Shown: in pieces, positions 17,258 to 25,538 of the stretch
Position numbering within the stretch: position 1 is the stretch's first letter
How the letters are laid out: each line of letters begins with the position of its first letter
Assembly (NCBI RefSeq): GCF_000013885.1
Contig: NC_007964.1
Coordinates: 4,264,001 to 4,328,000, forward strand
DNA from: Nitrobacter hamburgensis X14
GTDB lineage: Bacteria; Pseudomonadota; Alphaproteobacteria; Rhizobiales; Xanthobacteraceae
Length of the DNA stretch: 64,000 nucleotides
Reading direction: 5' to 3'
Notes under the pieces: model-generated
Seen by the model: the letters and a program-made list of their open reading frames with translations, nothing else
Told to the model about the DNA's origin: nothing
The model's database searches: none
Position numbers and translations under genes: made by a program

Positions 17258-17289
17258 CGTAGTGAGATGGGCATTATGACGTGGGATCA

Positions 17290-17655
17290 GGCGTGGTGAC
17301 GGCCTTAACCTTCCGCCATACAATCGATGACCCGTCGCGCTTCCGATCAGCCTCAACAGTCGGCGCCTATCTGGGCCTTACCCCTCGGCGCAACCAATCT
17401 GGCGAAACTGACACCAGTGGCAAGATATCGCGATGGGGCGACCGACTTCTCCGAAGCTACCTGTTCGAAGCGGCGACCGTTCTGCTTTATCGGACAAAGA
17501 AATGGTCCTCTCTCAAGGCCTGGGGAATGAAGCTCGCGAAACGAATAGGCGTGAAGAAAGCGAAGGTCGCCATTGCACGGAAGATCGCCGTGATTCTCCA
17601 CTACATCTGGGTCGACGGCACGTCGTTCGACTGGGGCCAGGCGAAGCCGGCCTGA
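17290..17655 (+). pseudogene. IS110-family transposase, 3' part
   Basis: It continues the split gene: GVVTALTFRHTIDDPSRFRS, then AYLGLTPRRNQSGETDTSGK and the Ser-containing ISRWGDRLLRSYLFEAATV region, ending YIWVDGTSFDWGQAKPA. This is the Tnp20 domain with its catalytic Ser region intact. The IS110 3' end probably runs to about 17890, because catcacccgaccaggtcgat and the following 45 bases also close the deleted copy at 59843. Confidence 0.9.
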
Positions 17656-17944
17656 TCGCATATCATAAGCTCCTTGTCCGGTCCGCCGGGCTGGCGATGT
17701 CCCGCTGGGACGGAGGTCGTGGTGACCTCGGTGAATCGGCTGGTGACGGCTTGTCCGTACTCCGCCCCACACGTTGAGGCACCCGATCCGGACATCATCG
17801 TGAGGCGCTTTCGCGACCTCGGAAAGGACCATGACCCCAGCGATCATCACCCGACCAGGTCGATCAATGCCCAGCTAAAAATCATATGTCAGCCGCGCTC
17901 GCCCCGTCTCCGCAACCCCGACCAGCTCCAACGTTGGCGCTCGG

Positions 17945-18204
17945 AGCGCACCGAGTAGAAGGCTTGCAGCAGCATCGCTCCGCAGCAGCTTCTCTGGCGC
18001 GATCGACGGCCGCCCGATGCCCGCGTAGAGCGCTGCAAAATCGCGCTCCATAATGCCGAGCGTCTCGTTCACTAGCCGACGGATCGTGCGAAGCGGATGA
18101 TCCTTGCGCACCCGGGCTTCCAGATCCACGTAGCTGAACAACGATCCCGTTCTCTCGTCAGACCCTCGCAAATCCGCCTCCCTGCAACGGGTCAATTGAA
18201 TCAC
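17945..18204 (-). pseudogene. IS1182/IS5-type transposase, N-terminal fragment
   Basis: The reverse strand reads LRGSDERTGSLFSYVDLEAR, then VRKDHPLRTIRRLVNETLGI and AALYAGIGRPSIAPEKLLR, the N-terminal DUF772 domain of IS1182-type transposases. It then slips frame (MLLQAFYSVRSERQ) and ends where the IS110 tail begins. No catalytic residues remain. Confidence 0.7.
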
Positions 18205-18267
18205 GATGGCATTCTGAAAACGAGAGACTTTTTCAACAGCCTGCTAGATCATCTTGCAACACCCCGC

Positions 18268-18382
18268 GCCCGCGGCCCAAGGCCCGGCGATGGCATTGGC
18301 CTGCATGTGGGTTAGCAGCTGTTCGTCGACGCGCTCGGCGGTGCGCCGCAATGCCAGTTCGCGCAGTGCCGTCAGACTGCCC
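18268..18382 (-). pseudogene. kdpD: kdpD (potassium sensor kinase) fragment
   Basis: The reverse strand reads SLTALRELALRRTAERVDEQ then LLTHMQANAIAGPWAAG, matching the stretch of KdpD just after its N-terminal Kdp domain. It follows the kdpB remnant after a few bases; kdpC and the start of kdpD are gone. The fragment is too short to be functional. Confidence 0.7.
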
Positions 18383-18407
18383 GGCGAAAAATAATCTCAG
18401 GCCAGGT

Positions 18408-18790
18408 TCAAGCCAGGTGCAAGGCAGCGACGACGAGGTGATGGGTGATGGCCTTGATTCCGATAAAGGGAATGATGATACCGCCGACTCCATTTTCGCC
18501 ACGTCATTGGCGATCGAGAACGTCATCAGGGCACCGCGCGTCATCATGAGCTGTTTGCCGATCTCGACCACCTCGATCAGTTTGGTCGGGTTGGAGTCCA
18601 GATCGACCATATTGCCGGCTTCGCGCGCGGCCTGGGTGCCGGTGTTCATGGCGACGCCGACGTCGGCCTGGGCCAGCGCCGGCGCGTCGTTGGTGCCATC
18701 GCCGCACATTGCGACCAGCTTGCCCTTCGCCTGCTCGTCGCGGATCAGCTTGAGCTTGTCCTCGGGGTTGCCTGCGTCATCAGATATGTT
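18408..18790 (-). pseudogene. kdpB: kdpB (K+-transporting P-type ATPase) remnant with internal deletion
   Basis: The reverse strand reads NPEDKLKLIRDEQAKGKLVA, then MCGDGTNDAPALAQADVGVA (the P-type ATPase hinge motif GDGxNDAPAL) and NMVDLDSNPTKLIEVVEIGK up to FSIANDVAK. It then jumps to the last helix (GVGGIIIPFIGIKAI) in another frame and stops at 18408. The transmembrane helices that normally lie between are deleted, and the N-terminal two thirds are missing at 18790, where the DNA ligase gene ends. Confidence 0.85.
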
Positions 18791-19835
18791 TGGTTGAGGT
18801 GATGGCAGCCATCAGCCGGCGGTCGATTTTTTGGTGCACCTGTTCGAAGGTGCACTGGCGCGGTTTCTTGTCCGGACGCCACCTCAGGATCGACGTGCCA
18901 TGCCGGAAGCGTCCGCCGGTGAAGTGATCATAGGAAACTTCAACCACGTATTTCGGCTTCAACGGCTGCCATTCGGACGAACGTTTTGTCGACCATCGGC
19001 TCGGACCGCCTGGGGCGTTTCCCGTAAAGCTCCGATCGCTTGCTACGGCCTCGAGCTTGTCGGTAAGGGCGGGCTTATCCTTCGCTTTGATCCCGGACGA
19101 AAATCCCACGTGGTGAAGCAGGCCGTCGGCGTCGTACAATCCGAGGAGCACGGATCCGACGACCATCCGGCCGCCCTGGGGGTTTTCCCCGTACCGAAAG
19201 CCGCCGATCACGCAATCAGCGCTGCGATAGCACTTTATCTTCTGCATACCGTCGCGGTTGCCGGCTTGGTACGGAAGATCGAGCCGTTTCGCGATGACGC
19301 CGTCGCTGCCGCCTCCTGCCGAGGCAAGCCAGCGTTCGGCGTCCGTCAGCTTCAGGCTGGCCGGAGAAAGACGAAAGAGGTTCTCGCTCGAGAAATGACG
19401 GTCTGCGAAGTCTTCGAGTTGCGAGCGCCGCTTGGGTAGGAGTTCGTCCGCAAGCTCGGTCTTGCCTTTCCTCAGGAGATCGAACGCAAGAAACAACGCC
19501 GGCGTTTGCTCCGAAAGCTTCTTTACCCGGCTCGCAGCGGGATGGAGGCGCTGCAGAAGGTCGTCGAAGGAAAATCCACGCCCGACGGGAACGATAATTT
19601 CGCCATCGAGGACGAAGCTTTTTTCGCGCAAGGAGAGTGCCGCGGCGACCACTTCCGGAAAGTAGCGGCCCAGATTCTGCCCTGATTTCGAATGCATTGC
19701 CACGGTGTCGGCATCGCGCGCCAGCAGGCAACGAAATCCATCCCATTTCGGCTCGTACTGCCACTCTCGGCCTACGGGAATAGTAGCGACGGAACGCGCT
19801 TCCATCACCTCAACATGGGTGCGGCTTTTACTCAC
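18780..19835 (-). CDS. ATP-dependent DNA ligase (LigC-type, stand-alone)
   Basis: 351 residues, the usual length for stand-alone NHEJ-associated ATP ligases. YEPKWDGFRCLLAR near residue 28 holds the nucleotidyl-accepting Lys (KxDG). FVLDGEIIVP and GSDGVIAKRLDLPY are later ligase motifs, and KIKCYRSADCVIGGFRYGEN carries the motif V region. An OB-fold domain follows (about 230-340). The start ATG overlaps the stop of ku by four bases (ATGA), so the two are translationally coupled. It should seal nicks in end joining or excision repair. Its 3' end overlaps the kdpB remnant by about 10 bases; the C terminus (ITSTKHI) may have been altered by that junction. Confidence 0.9.
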   Translation of the reverse strand: MSKSRTHVEVMEARSVATIPVGREWQYEPKWDGFRCLLARDADTVAMHSKSGQNLGRYFPEVVAAALSLREKSFVLDGEIIVPVGRGFSFDDLLQRLHPAASRVKKLSEQTPALFLAFDLLRKGKTELADELLPKRRSQLEDFADRHFSSENLFRLSPASLKLTDAERWLASAGGGSDGVIAKRLDLPYQAGNRDGMQKIKCYRSADCVIGGFRYGENPQGGRMVVGSVLLGLYDADGLLHHVGFSSGIKAKDKPALTDKLEAVASDRSFTGNAPGGPSRWSTKRSSEWQPLKPKYVVEVSYDHFTGGRFRHGTSILRWRPDKKPRQCTFEQVHQKIDRRLMAAITSTKHI

Positions 19836-20641
19836 GCGGCTTTTCGCTTGCGGCCACGGCGACGCGCCGATGTCCGCTTCTTTCCTTTAATCGGAGGCGT
19901 CGCGGCTTTTTTGCGGCCCAAGCTCTGTTTCAACGCATCCATCAGGTTGATGACGTTGCTTTCCTCTTCCTTCTCGTCGGGCGCCTCGATCGTTTTACCC
20001 GCGGCCTTGCGTTTGACCAGCGCCTTCAGCGCAGCCTCGTATTTGTCCATGTGAGAAGCAAGATCGACCATGTCCTTGGATACCCGCGGACTGGGAATGT
20101 CGGCGAAATAATCCTCATCCCTCAACTCGTAGGGATAACGAAGGGTCGTCCCCAACAATCCCTTGCCCAGGGGCTTCAGCGCGATGACGTGCTCCCTATT
20201 GGCGAGCACGACGCGCGCCAGCGCGACCTTGTCCTTTCGCTTCATCGCGTCGCGCATGAGGACGAACGCATCGGCTCCCGCCTTGCCGTTTGGAACTATG
20301 TAGTAAGGCTTATCCAGATACCGCTCGTCGATATCTTCGGCGGGGACGAAATCGTCGATCTCGATGGTGTGGGTGCTTTCGAGCTTCAAAGCCTCCAGCT
20401 CTTCCTCCTCGATCGGGACGTACTTACCCTTCGAGAGTTCGTAGCCTCGGCCCTTGTGATCCTGGTCAACGACCCTGCCGGTCTGTTCGTCGACCATTTG
20501 CTGCCTCAGCCGGTGACCGGACTTAGTGTTGATCTGGTGGAAGTGAGTTCTTTCCGCCTGGGTCGAAGCCGGATAGAGCGCGATCGGACAGGTCACGAGC
20601 GAGAGCTTGAGCGAGCCCTTCCAATAGGCACGAGGCGCCAT
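19832..20641 (-). CDS. ku: Ku DNA end-binding protein (copy 1)
   Basis: 269 residues. The start is supported by GGAGGATCAA just before the ATG. MAPRAYWKGSLKLSLVTCPI is the standard start of alphaproteobacterial Ku, followed by the beta-barrel that rings DNA ends (DDFVPAEDIDERYLDKPYYI, VALARVVLANREHVIALKP). Compared with copy 2 (33249-34085), about 16 residues are missing between DLASHM and KYEAALKALV, where the family normally has a KSGHFDPxxF stretch. The C terminus is a Lys/Arg-rich tail (KGKKRTSARRRGRKRKAA) as in bacterial Ku proteins that bind DNA and recruit LigD. It is divergent from ligD with 77 bases between the starts, so promoters for both lie in 20642-20718. Confidence 0.95.
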   Translation of the reverse strand: MAPRAYWKGSLKLSLVTCPIALYPASTQAERTHFHQINTKSGHRLRQQMVDEQTGRVVDQDHKGRGYELSKGKYVPIEEEELEALKLESTHTIEIDDFVPAEDIDERYLDKPYYIVPNGKAGADAFVLMRDAMKRKDKVALARVVLANREHVIALKPLGKGLLGTTLRYPYELRDEDYFADIPSPRVSKDMVDLASHMDKYEAALKALVKRKAAGKTIEAPDEKEEESNVINLMDALKQSLGRKKAATPPIKGKKRTSARRRGRKRKAA

Positions 20642-20718
20642 TTGATCCTCCGTGATAGGTGGAACTTTAACCGAACCGGAAACTTTCAGTTCCGCGGGGG
20701 ATTCGAGCGAGGTGCCTC

Positions 20719-23421
20719 ATGGTCAAAAAACTGCTGGTAAAATACCGCGCCAAACGCGATTTTTCGAAGACGGCTGAGCCCAGCGGAAACCTAAAGGTCA
20801 AGCCCTCGAAGAGCCTTCGCTTCGTCATTCAGAAGCACGCAGCATCGCATCTCCATTACGACCTGAGGCTCGAACTCGACGGCGTCTTCAAATCTTGGGC
20901 GGTCACCAAGGGGCCGTCGCTGGATCCTCACGACAAGCGGCTTGCGGTTGAAGTCGAGGATCATCCCCTGGACTACGGCGACTTCGAAGGCACCATTCCG
21001 AAGGGCCAGTACGGCGGCGGCACGGTCATGGTTTGGGATCGCGGCTATTGGGAATGCGACGACCCGGAGCGGGCATACCAGAAGGGCAAGCTGGACTTTA
21101 CCCTGGAGGGTGAAAAACTTCACGGCGGCTGGATTCTAACTCGGATGCGAAAGCGAGAGGGCGAGAAGCGGACCAACTGGCTCCTGATCAAACATCGGGA
21201 TGAATTCGCTCGGGAAGGGAAGAAGAATAGGATCTTGCAAGAGGACACGTCGGTAGCCTCGAGCCGGTCGATGGACCAGATCACGGCCGGCAAGGGCAAG
21301 GGTCCGAAGCCTTTTGTTGCGGCGAAGAGGTCAAGAGCACCTGCAAAGGCGGAATGGAAACCGCACCGCGCCTCAGCCCGAGCATCGACGCCCAGAAAGA
21401 GATCTGCTCCCGACAGGTCCCGGGCCGGGCGTTCACCCGAAAAGAAAGCCGGCGAGAAAGGCAACGCGATTGCCGATCGAAGCATGCCGCCCTTCATCGC
21501 GCCCCAGTTATGCTCTTTGGTCGAGCGCCCCCCCTCCGGCAGCGATTGGATCCACGAAATCAAGTTCGACGGCTACCGCATCCAGATGCGGGTCGAGAAC
21601 AGCGACGTCTCCTTGAAGACTCGCAAGGGCCTGGATTGGACGCCGAAGTTCGGCGCGATTGCGAAGGCCGCGGACGCACTGCCCGATTGCATCGTGGACG
21701 GGGAAATCGTTGCCCTCGACCATCGAGGTTCGCCGGATTTCGCGGGCTTGCAGGCCGCCCTGTCGGATGGAAAGAGCGACGACCTCATCTTTTTCGCCTT
21801 CGATCTTTTGTTTCTGAAGGGCGATGACCTACGCCGGCAAAGTCTTGCCGACCGCAAGCAGGCCTTGAAGAAACTTATCGAGAAGACATACGGTAAGGAC
21901 CAGGTCCAGGCCGAAATCCGGTACGTCGAGCATTTCGAGAGCGGTGGCGAAGCTGTGCTCAAATCGGCCTGCAGGATGTCGCTCGAGGGCATCGTCTCGA
22001 AGCAAACTGCCGCTCGTTACGTGTCCGGGCGAACAGAGTCCTGGTCCAAAGCCAAGTGTCGCGCCGGGCATGAAGTGGTCATCGGCGGCTGGAAAAGCAA
22101 TGGTAACCAGTTCAAATCGTTGATGGCCGGCATATATCGGGGTGATCACCTCGTATACGTCGGTAACGTCGGGACCGGTTACAGTGCCGAGAAAGTCGCG
22201 CGCCTGATGCCGAGGCTTAAGGCCGCCGCTTCGGCGACAAACCCGTTCGTCGGCAATAATGCGCCTCGCAAGAAAGCCGGAATGCATTGGTTGAAGCCCG
22301 AATTGGTGGCCGAAATCGAGTTCGCCGGATTCACCGGTGCCGGCATGATCCGGCAAGCGGCCTTCAAGGGCCTTCGCCAGGACAAGCCCGCCTCGGAGGT
22401 CGAAGCCGAGACGCCGGCGCCAGCTGACAGCGCCGGCATCGCAAAGCCTGCACCGGCGCTGCGGACCAAGTCCTCCGCGAGCCTCCCTTCCGCTGCAAAG
22501 GGCGGTATTGTCATGGGGGTGCCCCTGAGCCGGCCGGATAAGATCCTATGGCCCGATGATGGGCAAGGACCGATCACCAAACTCGACCTCGCCCTGTATT
22601 ACGAAAGCGTGGGCGCTCGGATGATGGAGCATCTCAAGGGCCGTCCATGCTCGATAATACGAGCCCCGGACGGTATCGAAGGACAGCGCTTCTTTCAGCG
22701 CCATTCGATGAAGGGCGGCTCCAGCCTGCTTGAGGAGGTCACCGTCTCCGGCGATCGAAAACCCTATGTGCAAATCGACCGGATCGAGGGTCTGGCCGCC
22801 GTGGCGCAGAGTGCCGGTGTGGAGTTGCATCCATGGAACAACCAGCCCGGCGACCCCGCCCTTCCCGGCCGGCTTGTTTTCGATCTCGACCCGGCGCCGG
22901 ATGTGGACTTCGCGGTCGTGATCGACGCCGCCAAGGAAATGCGCGACCGCCTCTCCCAGCTTGGCCTCGTGTCGTTCTGCAAGACCACCGGCGGCAAAGG
23001 CTTGCATGTCGTTACGCCGCTCGCGCGCCCGAAAAAAGGACAACGACTGGACTGGGCCGCAGCGAAGCAGTTCGCCCGCGACGTGTGCAGCCAAATGGCA
23101 CGCGAAAGTCCGGACCGATACCTCATCAACATGAGCAAGGCGAAGCGAACGGGAAAGATATTTCTCGACTATTTGCGGAACGATCAATTCTCGACCGCGG
23201 TGGCGCCACTCTCTCCCCGGGCGCGCGCCCATGCGCCGGTCTCAATGCCGATCACGTGGGCCAAGGTCAAACCTGGCCTCGATCCCATGCAATACACCAT
23301 CCGCACCGTGCCCCAGCTTCTCAAGAAGTCGAAGGCGTGGTTCGAATACTGCGAAAGTGAACGCCCGCTTTTGGACCCGATCGCTAAACTGGCAAGACGG
23401 TCGACAAAGCTGGCAGCTTGA
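20719..23421 (+). CDS. ligD: Multifunctional DNA ligase LigD
   Basis: 900 residues, full length. Order: 3'-phosphoesterase domain at about 30-165 (HAASHLHYDLRLELDGVFKS, with the His/Asp metal site), a basic linker 195-250, ATP-dependent ligase domain at about 255-560 (nucleophile Lys282 in HEIKFDGYRIQ, DGEIVALD, LEGIVSKQ) and a primase-like polymerase domain at about 600-890 (DLDPAPDVDF with the catalytic Asp pair near residue 723, and TTGGKGLHVVTPL). This is the PE-Lig-Pol order usual in Rhizobiales. With Ku it processes, fills and seals double-strand breaks. No lesion is seen. A decayed polymerase-domain relative lies at 62670-62930. Confidence 0.97.
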   Translation: MVKKLLVKYRAKRDFSKTAEPSGNLKVKPSKSLRFVIQKHAASHLHYDLRLELDGVFKSWAVTKGPSLDPHDKRLAVEVEDHPLDYGDFEGTIPKGQYGGGTVMVWDRGYWECDDPERAYQKGKLDFTLEGEKLHGGWILTRMRKREGEKRTNWLLIKHRDEFAREGKKNRILQEDTSVASSRSMDQITAGKGKGPKPFVAAKRSRAPAKAEWKPHRASARASTPRKRSAPDRSRAGRSPEKKAGEKGNAIADRSMPPFIAPQLCSLVERPPSGSDWIHEIKFDGYRIQMRVENSDVSLKTRKGLDWTPKFGAIAKAADALPDCIVDGEIVALDHRGSPDFAGLQAALSDGKSDDLIFFAFDLLFLKGDDLRRQSLADRKQALKKLIEKTYGKDQVQAEIRYVEHFESGGEAVLKSACRMSLEGIVSKQTAARYVSGRTESWSKAKCRAGHEVVIGGWKSNGNQFKSLMAGIYRGDHLVYVGNVGTGYSAEKVARLMPRLKAAASATNPFVGNNAPRKKAGMHWLKPELVAEIEFAGFTGAGMIRQAAFKGLRQDKPASEVEAETPAPADSAGIAKPAPALRTKSSASLPSAAKGGIVMGVPLSRPDKILWPDDGQGPITKLDLALYYESVGARMMEHLKGRPCSIIRAPDGIEGQRFFQRHSMKGGSSLLEEVTVSGDRKPYVQIDRIEGLAAVAQSAGVELHPWNNQPGDPALPGRLVFDLDPAPDVDFAVVIDAAKEMRDRLSQLGLVSFCKTTGGKGLHVVTPLARPKKGQRLDWAAAKQFARDVCSQMARESPDRYLINMSKAKRTGKIFLDYLRNDQFSTAVAPLSPRARAHAPVSMPITWAKVKPGLDPMQYTIRTVPQLLKKSKAWFEYCESERPLLDPIAKLARRSTKLAA

Positions 23422-23451
23422 CGCTTTTCTTTCGAACGCCGCGCGCGCCTG

Positions 23452-23667
23452 TCAAAGCGTCCTCCGTTTGAAAGGGCGCGGAACTTCCGCGTTAACGATC
23501 CGCCCGACCTCGCCCTCGCGCTGAATGCGTCCCTGAACGGCGACCATCCCCGCGGCAAGGATGATGCGGCGCTGGCGTTCATGCGCGAACAGTTCCTCAC
23601 AGGACGACGCTCCCCGCAGGAACGAGAAGTGCGACGTGACCTGGAGCTCGGCATAACGGGACGTCAT
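23452..23667 (-). pseudogene. dnaE2: dnaE2 (error-prone DNA polymerase III alpha) with huge internal deletion
   Basis: It starts MTSRYAELQVTSHFSFLRGA, the PHP-domain start of DnaE2, for about 28 residues. It then jumps to AAGMVAVQGRIQREGEV, which belongs near the C terminus (OB-fold region), and ends in altered sequence at 23452. About 1000 residues of polymerase are gone. The ATG overlaps the stop of the imuB remnant (ATGA). Confidence 0.8.
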
Positions 23668-23880
23668 CCGAAAATCCCGTGCAGAAACCACTTGTGGTCG
23701 CCGCTCCTCGCCATCGCCAGCGCGAAAAATCCAGAAACGTTCACCGGCATCGTCCTCGACCTGCAAGTAGTCCCGGACCGCGATCAGCGCGGCGTCGCGC
23801 TTCCACCACTCGCCGAATACTCGCTCGAGACCGTATGGCCTGCGCGCCGGCGGGTTCTGTTTATCAGCGCCAGCGGGTTT
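23666..23880 (-). pseudogene. imuB: imuB (Y-family polymerase-like) C-terminal fragment
   Basis: The reverse strand reads YGLERVFGEWWKRDAALIAV then RDYLQVEDDAGERFWIFRAG, the C-terminal region of ImuB. One base is out of place after GDGEE; the neighbouring frame gives the expected HKWFLHGIFG ending, and its TGA overlaps the dnaE2 ATG. ImuA-ImuB-DnaE2 is the SOS-induced mutagenesis cassette; only this junction is left. Confidence 0.75.
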
Positions 23881-23884
23881 TTAT

Positions 23885-24205
23885 TGGGCTAAACCGCGGC
23901 AAGCGCCGATGGTACAGCGCCGAACTTGTAGCCATTACGAACGCGGCCGACACCTCTATGCCGTATGTCCTGGATCAACATTCTTGGGCGTTTTTTTCTC
24001 GCGCTGAGGCGTCATTTTGGCGGGGTCCGGTTTTCCTGGGACGCCGCGAGGCCCGAGCTGTTCTCGTTGGATATCGTCCTCTGACAAGCGCGGTTTGCCG
24101 TCGTCGAGTTGTCCTCAGGTCCGTATTTCAAATCTGAGGTCATGGACTGATCCATCGATTGCCGACGCCTTAAGGTTCAGATGACTTTCGTCCAAACTGA
24201 CAGGG
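23885..24205. other. Stretch without a supported gene
   Basis: A short plus-strand frame at 23965-24084 (MSWINILGRFFLALRRHFGG, 39 residues) is open but has no ribosome binding site that I can see. Nothing else is supported. Confidence 0.35.
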
Positions 24206-24435
24206 TCAATCGGCGCTCCTCAGTCTTCGCATCGTGAACTTGATCTCACCGCCAGGTAGTTCACGCCAAGTCTCAACCTTCAACATATATGCTGCAGCCA
24301 TCGATCGAGAAACGTCCTCGCCGTCTGGCGGGCTTGATCGCGAGGCTGGGTGAAGGTCTCCCGGACGTAGCCGTCATCAGCCTGTCGGCGCCGAGCCGCC
24401 ATCCGATCAGCCAAGTCTCTCGGGGTACGGGGCAT
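24206..24435 (-). pseudogene. DLADRMAARR family small protein, broken copy (a)
   Basis: It starts MPRTPRDLADRMAARRRQAD, continues DGYVRETFTQPRDQARQTAR and TFLDRW, then a deletion of about 10 bases shifts the frame; the expected ending (GGEIxFTMRRLRSAD) is readable in another frame down to 24206. The intact member is at 36722-36961. Further copies are at 51503-51752 and 51928-52101. Confidence 0.7.
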
Positions 24436-24505
24436 CGCGGTACTCCACGTGCGATGCAGAAAAATGTAATGCTGGCGCGGGCCATTGGTAGTCTAGCATT
24501 TGAAC

Positions 24506-24784
24506 GTGATCGACTGGCTTAGGCAGCGCCTTCATAGGCGGCGACATCCTTCCGTTGGGGACGCGTTCGGCTCGATGTGGCGAGCACGCGACAGAATTTT
24601 GGAGTTCAGGGAATTCGATACCCCGCGCGAGGCGCCTTATGTGCCCCTTTCCAACGGGAAAACAGAACGGATGAGGCGAAGGCGAACGCGTGCTGTGGCT
24701 GTGGTTTTTTCGCCGATGGCCAGAAACTTACTTCAGTCAAAAGTGTTGGCTGCATATCAGGGGCTCGCTCAAACGGAGGTATTT
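24506..24784 (+). CDS. Possible ORF divergent from family copy (a)
   Basis: A frame from GTG (24506) reads VIDWLRQRLHRRRHPSVGDA. The start resembles MQIIDWLKYRFTKSSYLSDK at 37026, which likewise diverges from a DLADRMAARR gene, and the intergenic catcgcggtactccac block is shared. The rest of the frame does not look conserved, so this is probably a remnant. Confidence 0.3.
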
Positions 24785-24785
24785 G

Positions 24786-25220
24786 ATGTGCGATTACAGC
24801 TTGGAGCATGTTGCTTCCCGTCCCGCCGCGGCTGGCCAGCAGCTGGTGGTTACACGGTTTCCTCCATTTATGACGCGCGGTTTTGCCGAAATTCGCAATC
24901 CCGGCGCTGCGATTTGTCTCCTTCCGGGGACGGAAGTTGCGTTCGAAGCCGAGGTCAAGGCCGAGCCCAACTTTCCCTTGATGCCGAAGCGTAGGATCGG
25001 CGAGCGGCTTGCGCGCTTCCGCCAGGTCAATCTCGAAAAGCCGACGGCGCATCATGACGCGCTGGAATTCGCCAACGGCGAGATCGTGCTGGTTAACCGT
25101 CTAATCTTGGGCCAGATCGCCACCGTGCTGCAGCTTCCGAAGGAAGCGGTGCGCGCGAAGGCGGCCGAGACAAGCACCCTGCGGGCACAAGGCGCTCCGC
25201 ACTCGGTTCTGCGGGCCTGA
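24786..25220 (+). CDS. Conserved hypothetical protein (MCDYSL family)
   Basis: 144 residues. MCDYSLEHVASRPAAAGQQL and TRGFAEIRNPGAAICLLPGT then RIGERLARFRQVNLEKPTAH and DALEFANGEIVLVNRLILGQ form a family that I recognise from many Bradyrhizobium genomes, where it is annotated as hypothetical. The last 15 residues after VLQLPKE (STLRAQGAPHSVLRA) look plausible for the family. GGAGGTATTTG precedes the ATG at 24786. No membrane or signal segment. Function unknown. Confidence 0.8.
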   Translation: MCDYSLEHVASRPAAAGQQLVVTRFPPFMTRGFAEIRNPGAAICLLPGTEVAFEAEVKAEPNFPLMPKRRIGERLARFRQVNLEKPTAHHDALEFANGEIVLVNRLILGQIATVLQLPKEAVRAKAAETSTLRAQGAPHSVLRA

Positions 25221-25287
25221 CGCCAGAGGATATCGCGAGCTGGCATCGCACGGAGGACTTAGCTAGGGCCAATGCGTCGTGGCTAAA
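25205..25287 (+). pseudogene. C-terminal scrap of the SLTPEDIASWH family (first gene of a pair)
   Basis: It reads LTPEDIASWHRTEDLARANA then SWLK and a stop, the same ending as the complete gene at 54212-54532. It lies directly before a WSRRF-family gene, as in the other copies of this gene pair. Confidence 0.6.
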
Positions 25288-25413
25288 GTAAACTGGTCGC
25301 GCCGCTTCGACCCGCCGATCAAGTTGCCAAACTGCCGCAAGTTGCGCACTTTGAAAGATGCCGCCGAATATGTGCTGGCGATACCGCCGGAACTCCAAGT
25401 CGAAACAGAATGA
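25279..25413 (+). pseudogene. WSRRF family small protein, copy 1, stopped by in-frame TGA
   Basis: From GTG at 25279 it reads VAKVNWSRRFDPPIKLPNCR then KLRTLKDAAEYVLAIPPELQ and stops at a TGA (25411) exactly where related copies have a conserved Trp codon followed by (Q/K)xAA. Beyond the TGA the same frame continues QHAANKNAAVRNIAWM. The start overlaps the preceding fragment. Other copies are at 48740-49035, 54529-54699 and 55338-55700. Confidence 0.6.
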
Positions 25414-25538
25414 CAGCACGCCGCCAACAAGAACGCTGCGGTGCGCAACATCGCGTGGATGTGATTCTCGCGCCCGGCGTGATGCGCGCACTGCTGGGAT
25501 CGTAAAAAGCCATCGAACATGACCGCGAACTCTATCCG

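Larger units (their letters stand above)
14725..17289 (+). mobile_element. Serine-recombinase element inserted in IS110
   Basis: A 2.57-kb unit carries two small ORFs and one large serine recombinase, all in one direction. It sits inside the IS110 transposase; GGCG is found at both junctions (14721-14724 and 17290-17293). Removing everything between restores PGVGVVTALTF in frame. No long terminal inverted repeats are seen, as expected for an element moved by a site-specific serine recombinase, with the four-base overlap as the possible crossover core. Confidence 0.85.

Noticed and set aside
14721..17293. Integrative phage with serine integrase
   Set aside because: Only two small ORFs accompany the recombinase in 2.6 kb; there are no phage structural genes.
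20642..20718. Specific promoter or operator call between ku and ligD
   Set aside because: The region must hold promoters for both strands, but I could not identify convincing -35/-10 or operator motifs by eye.
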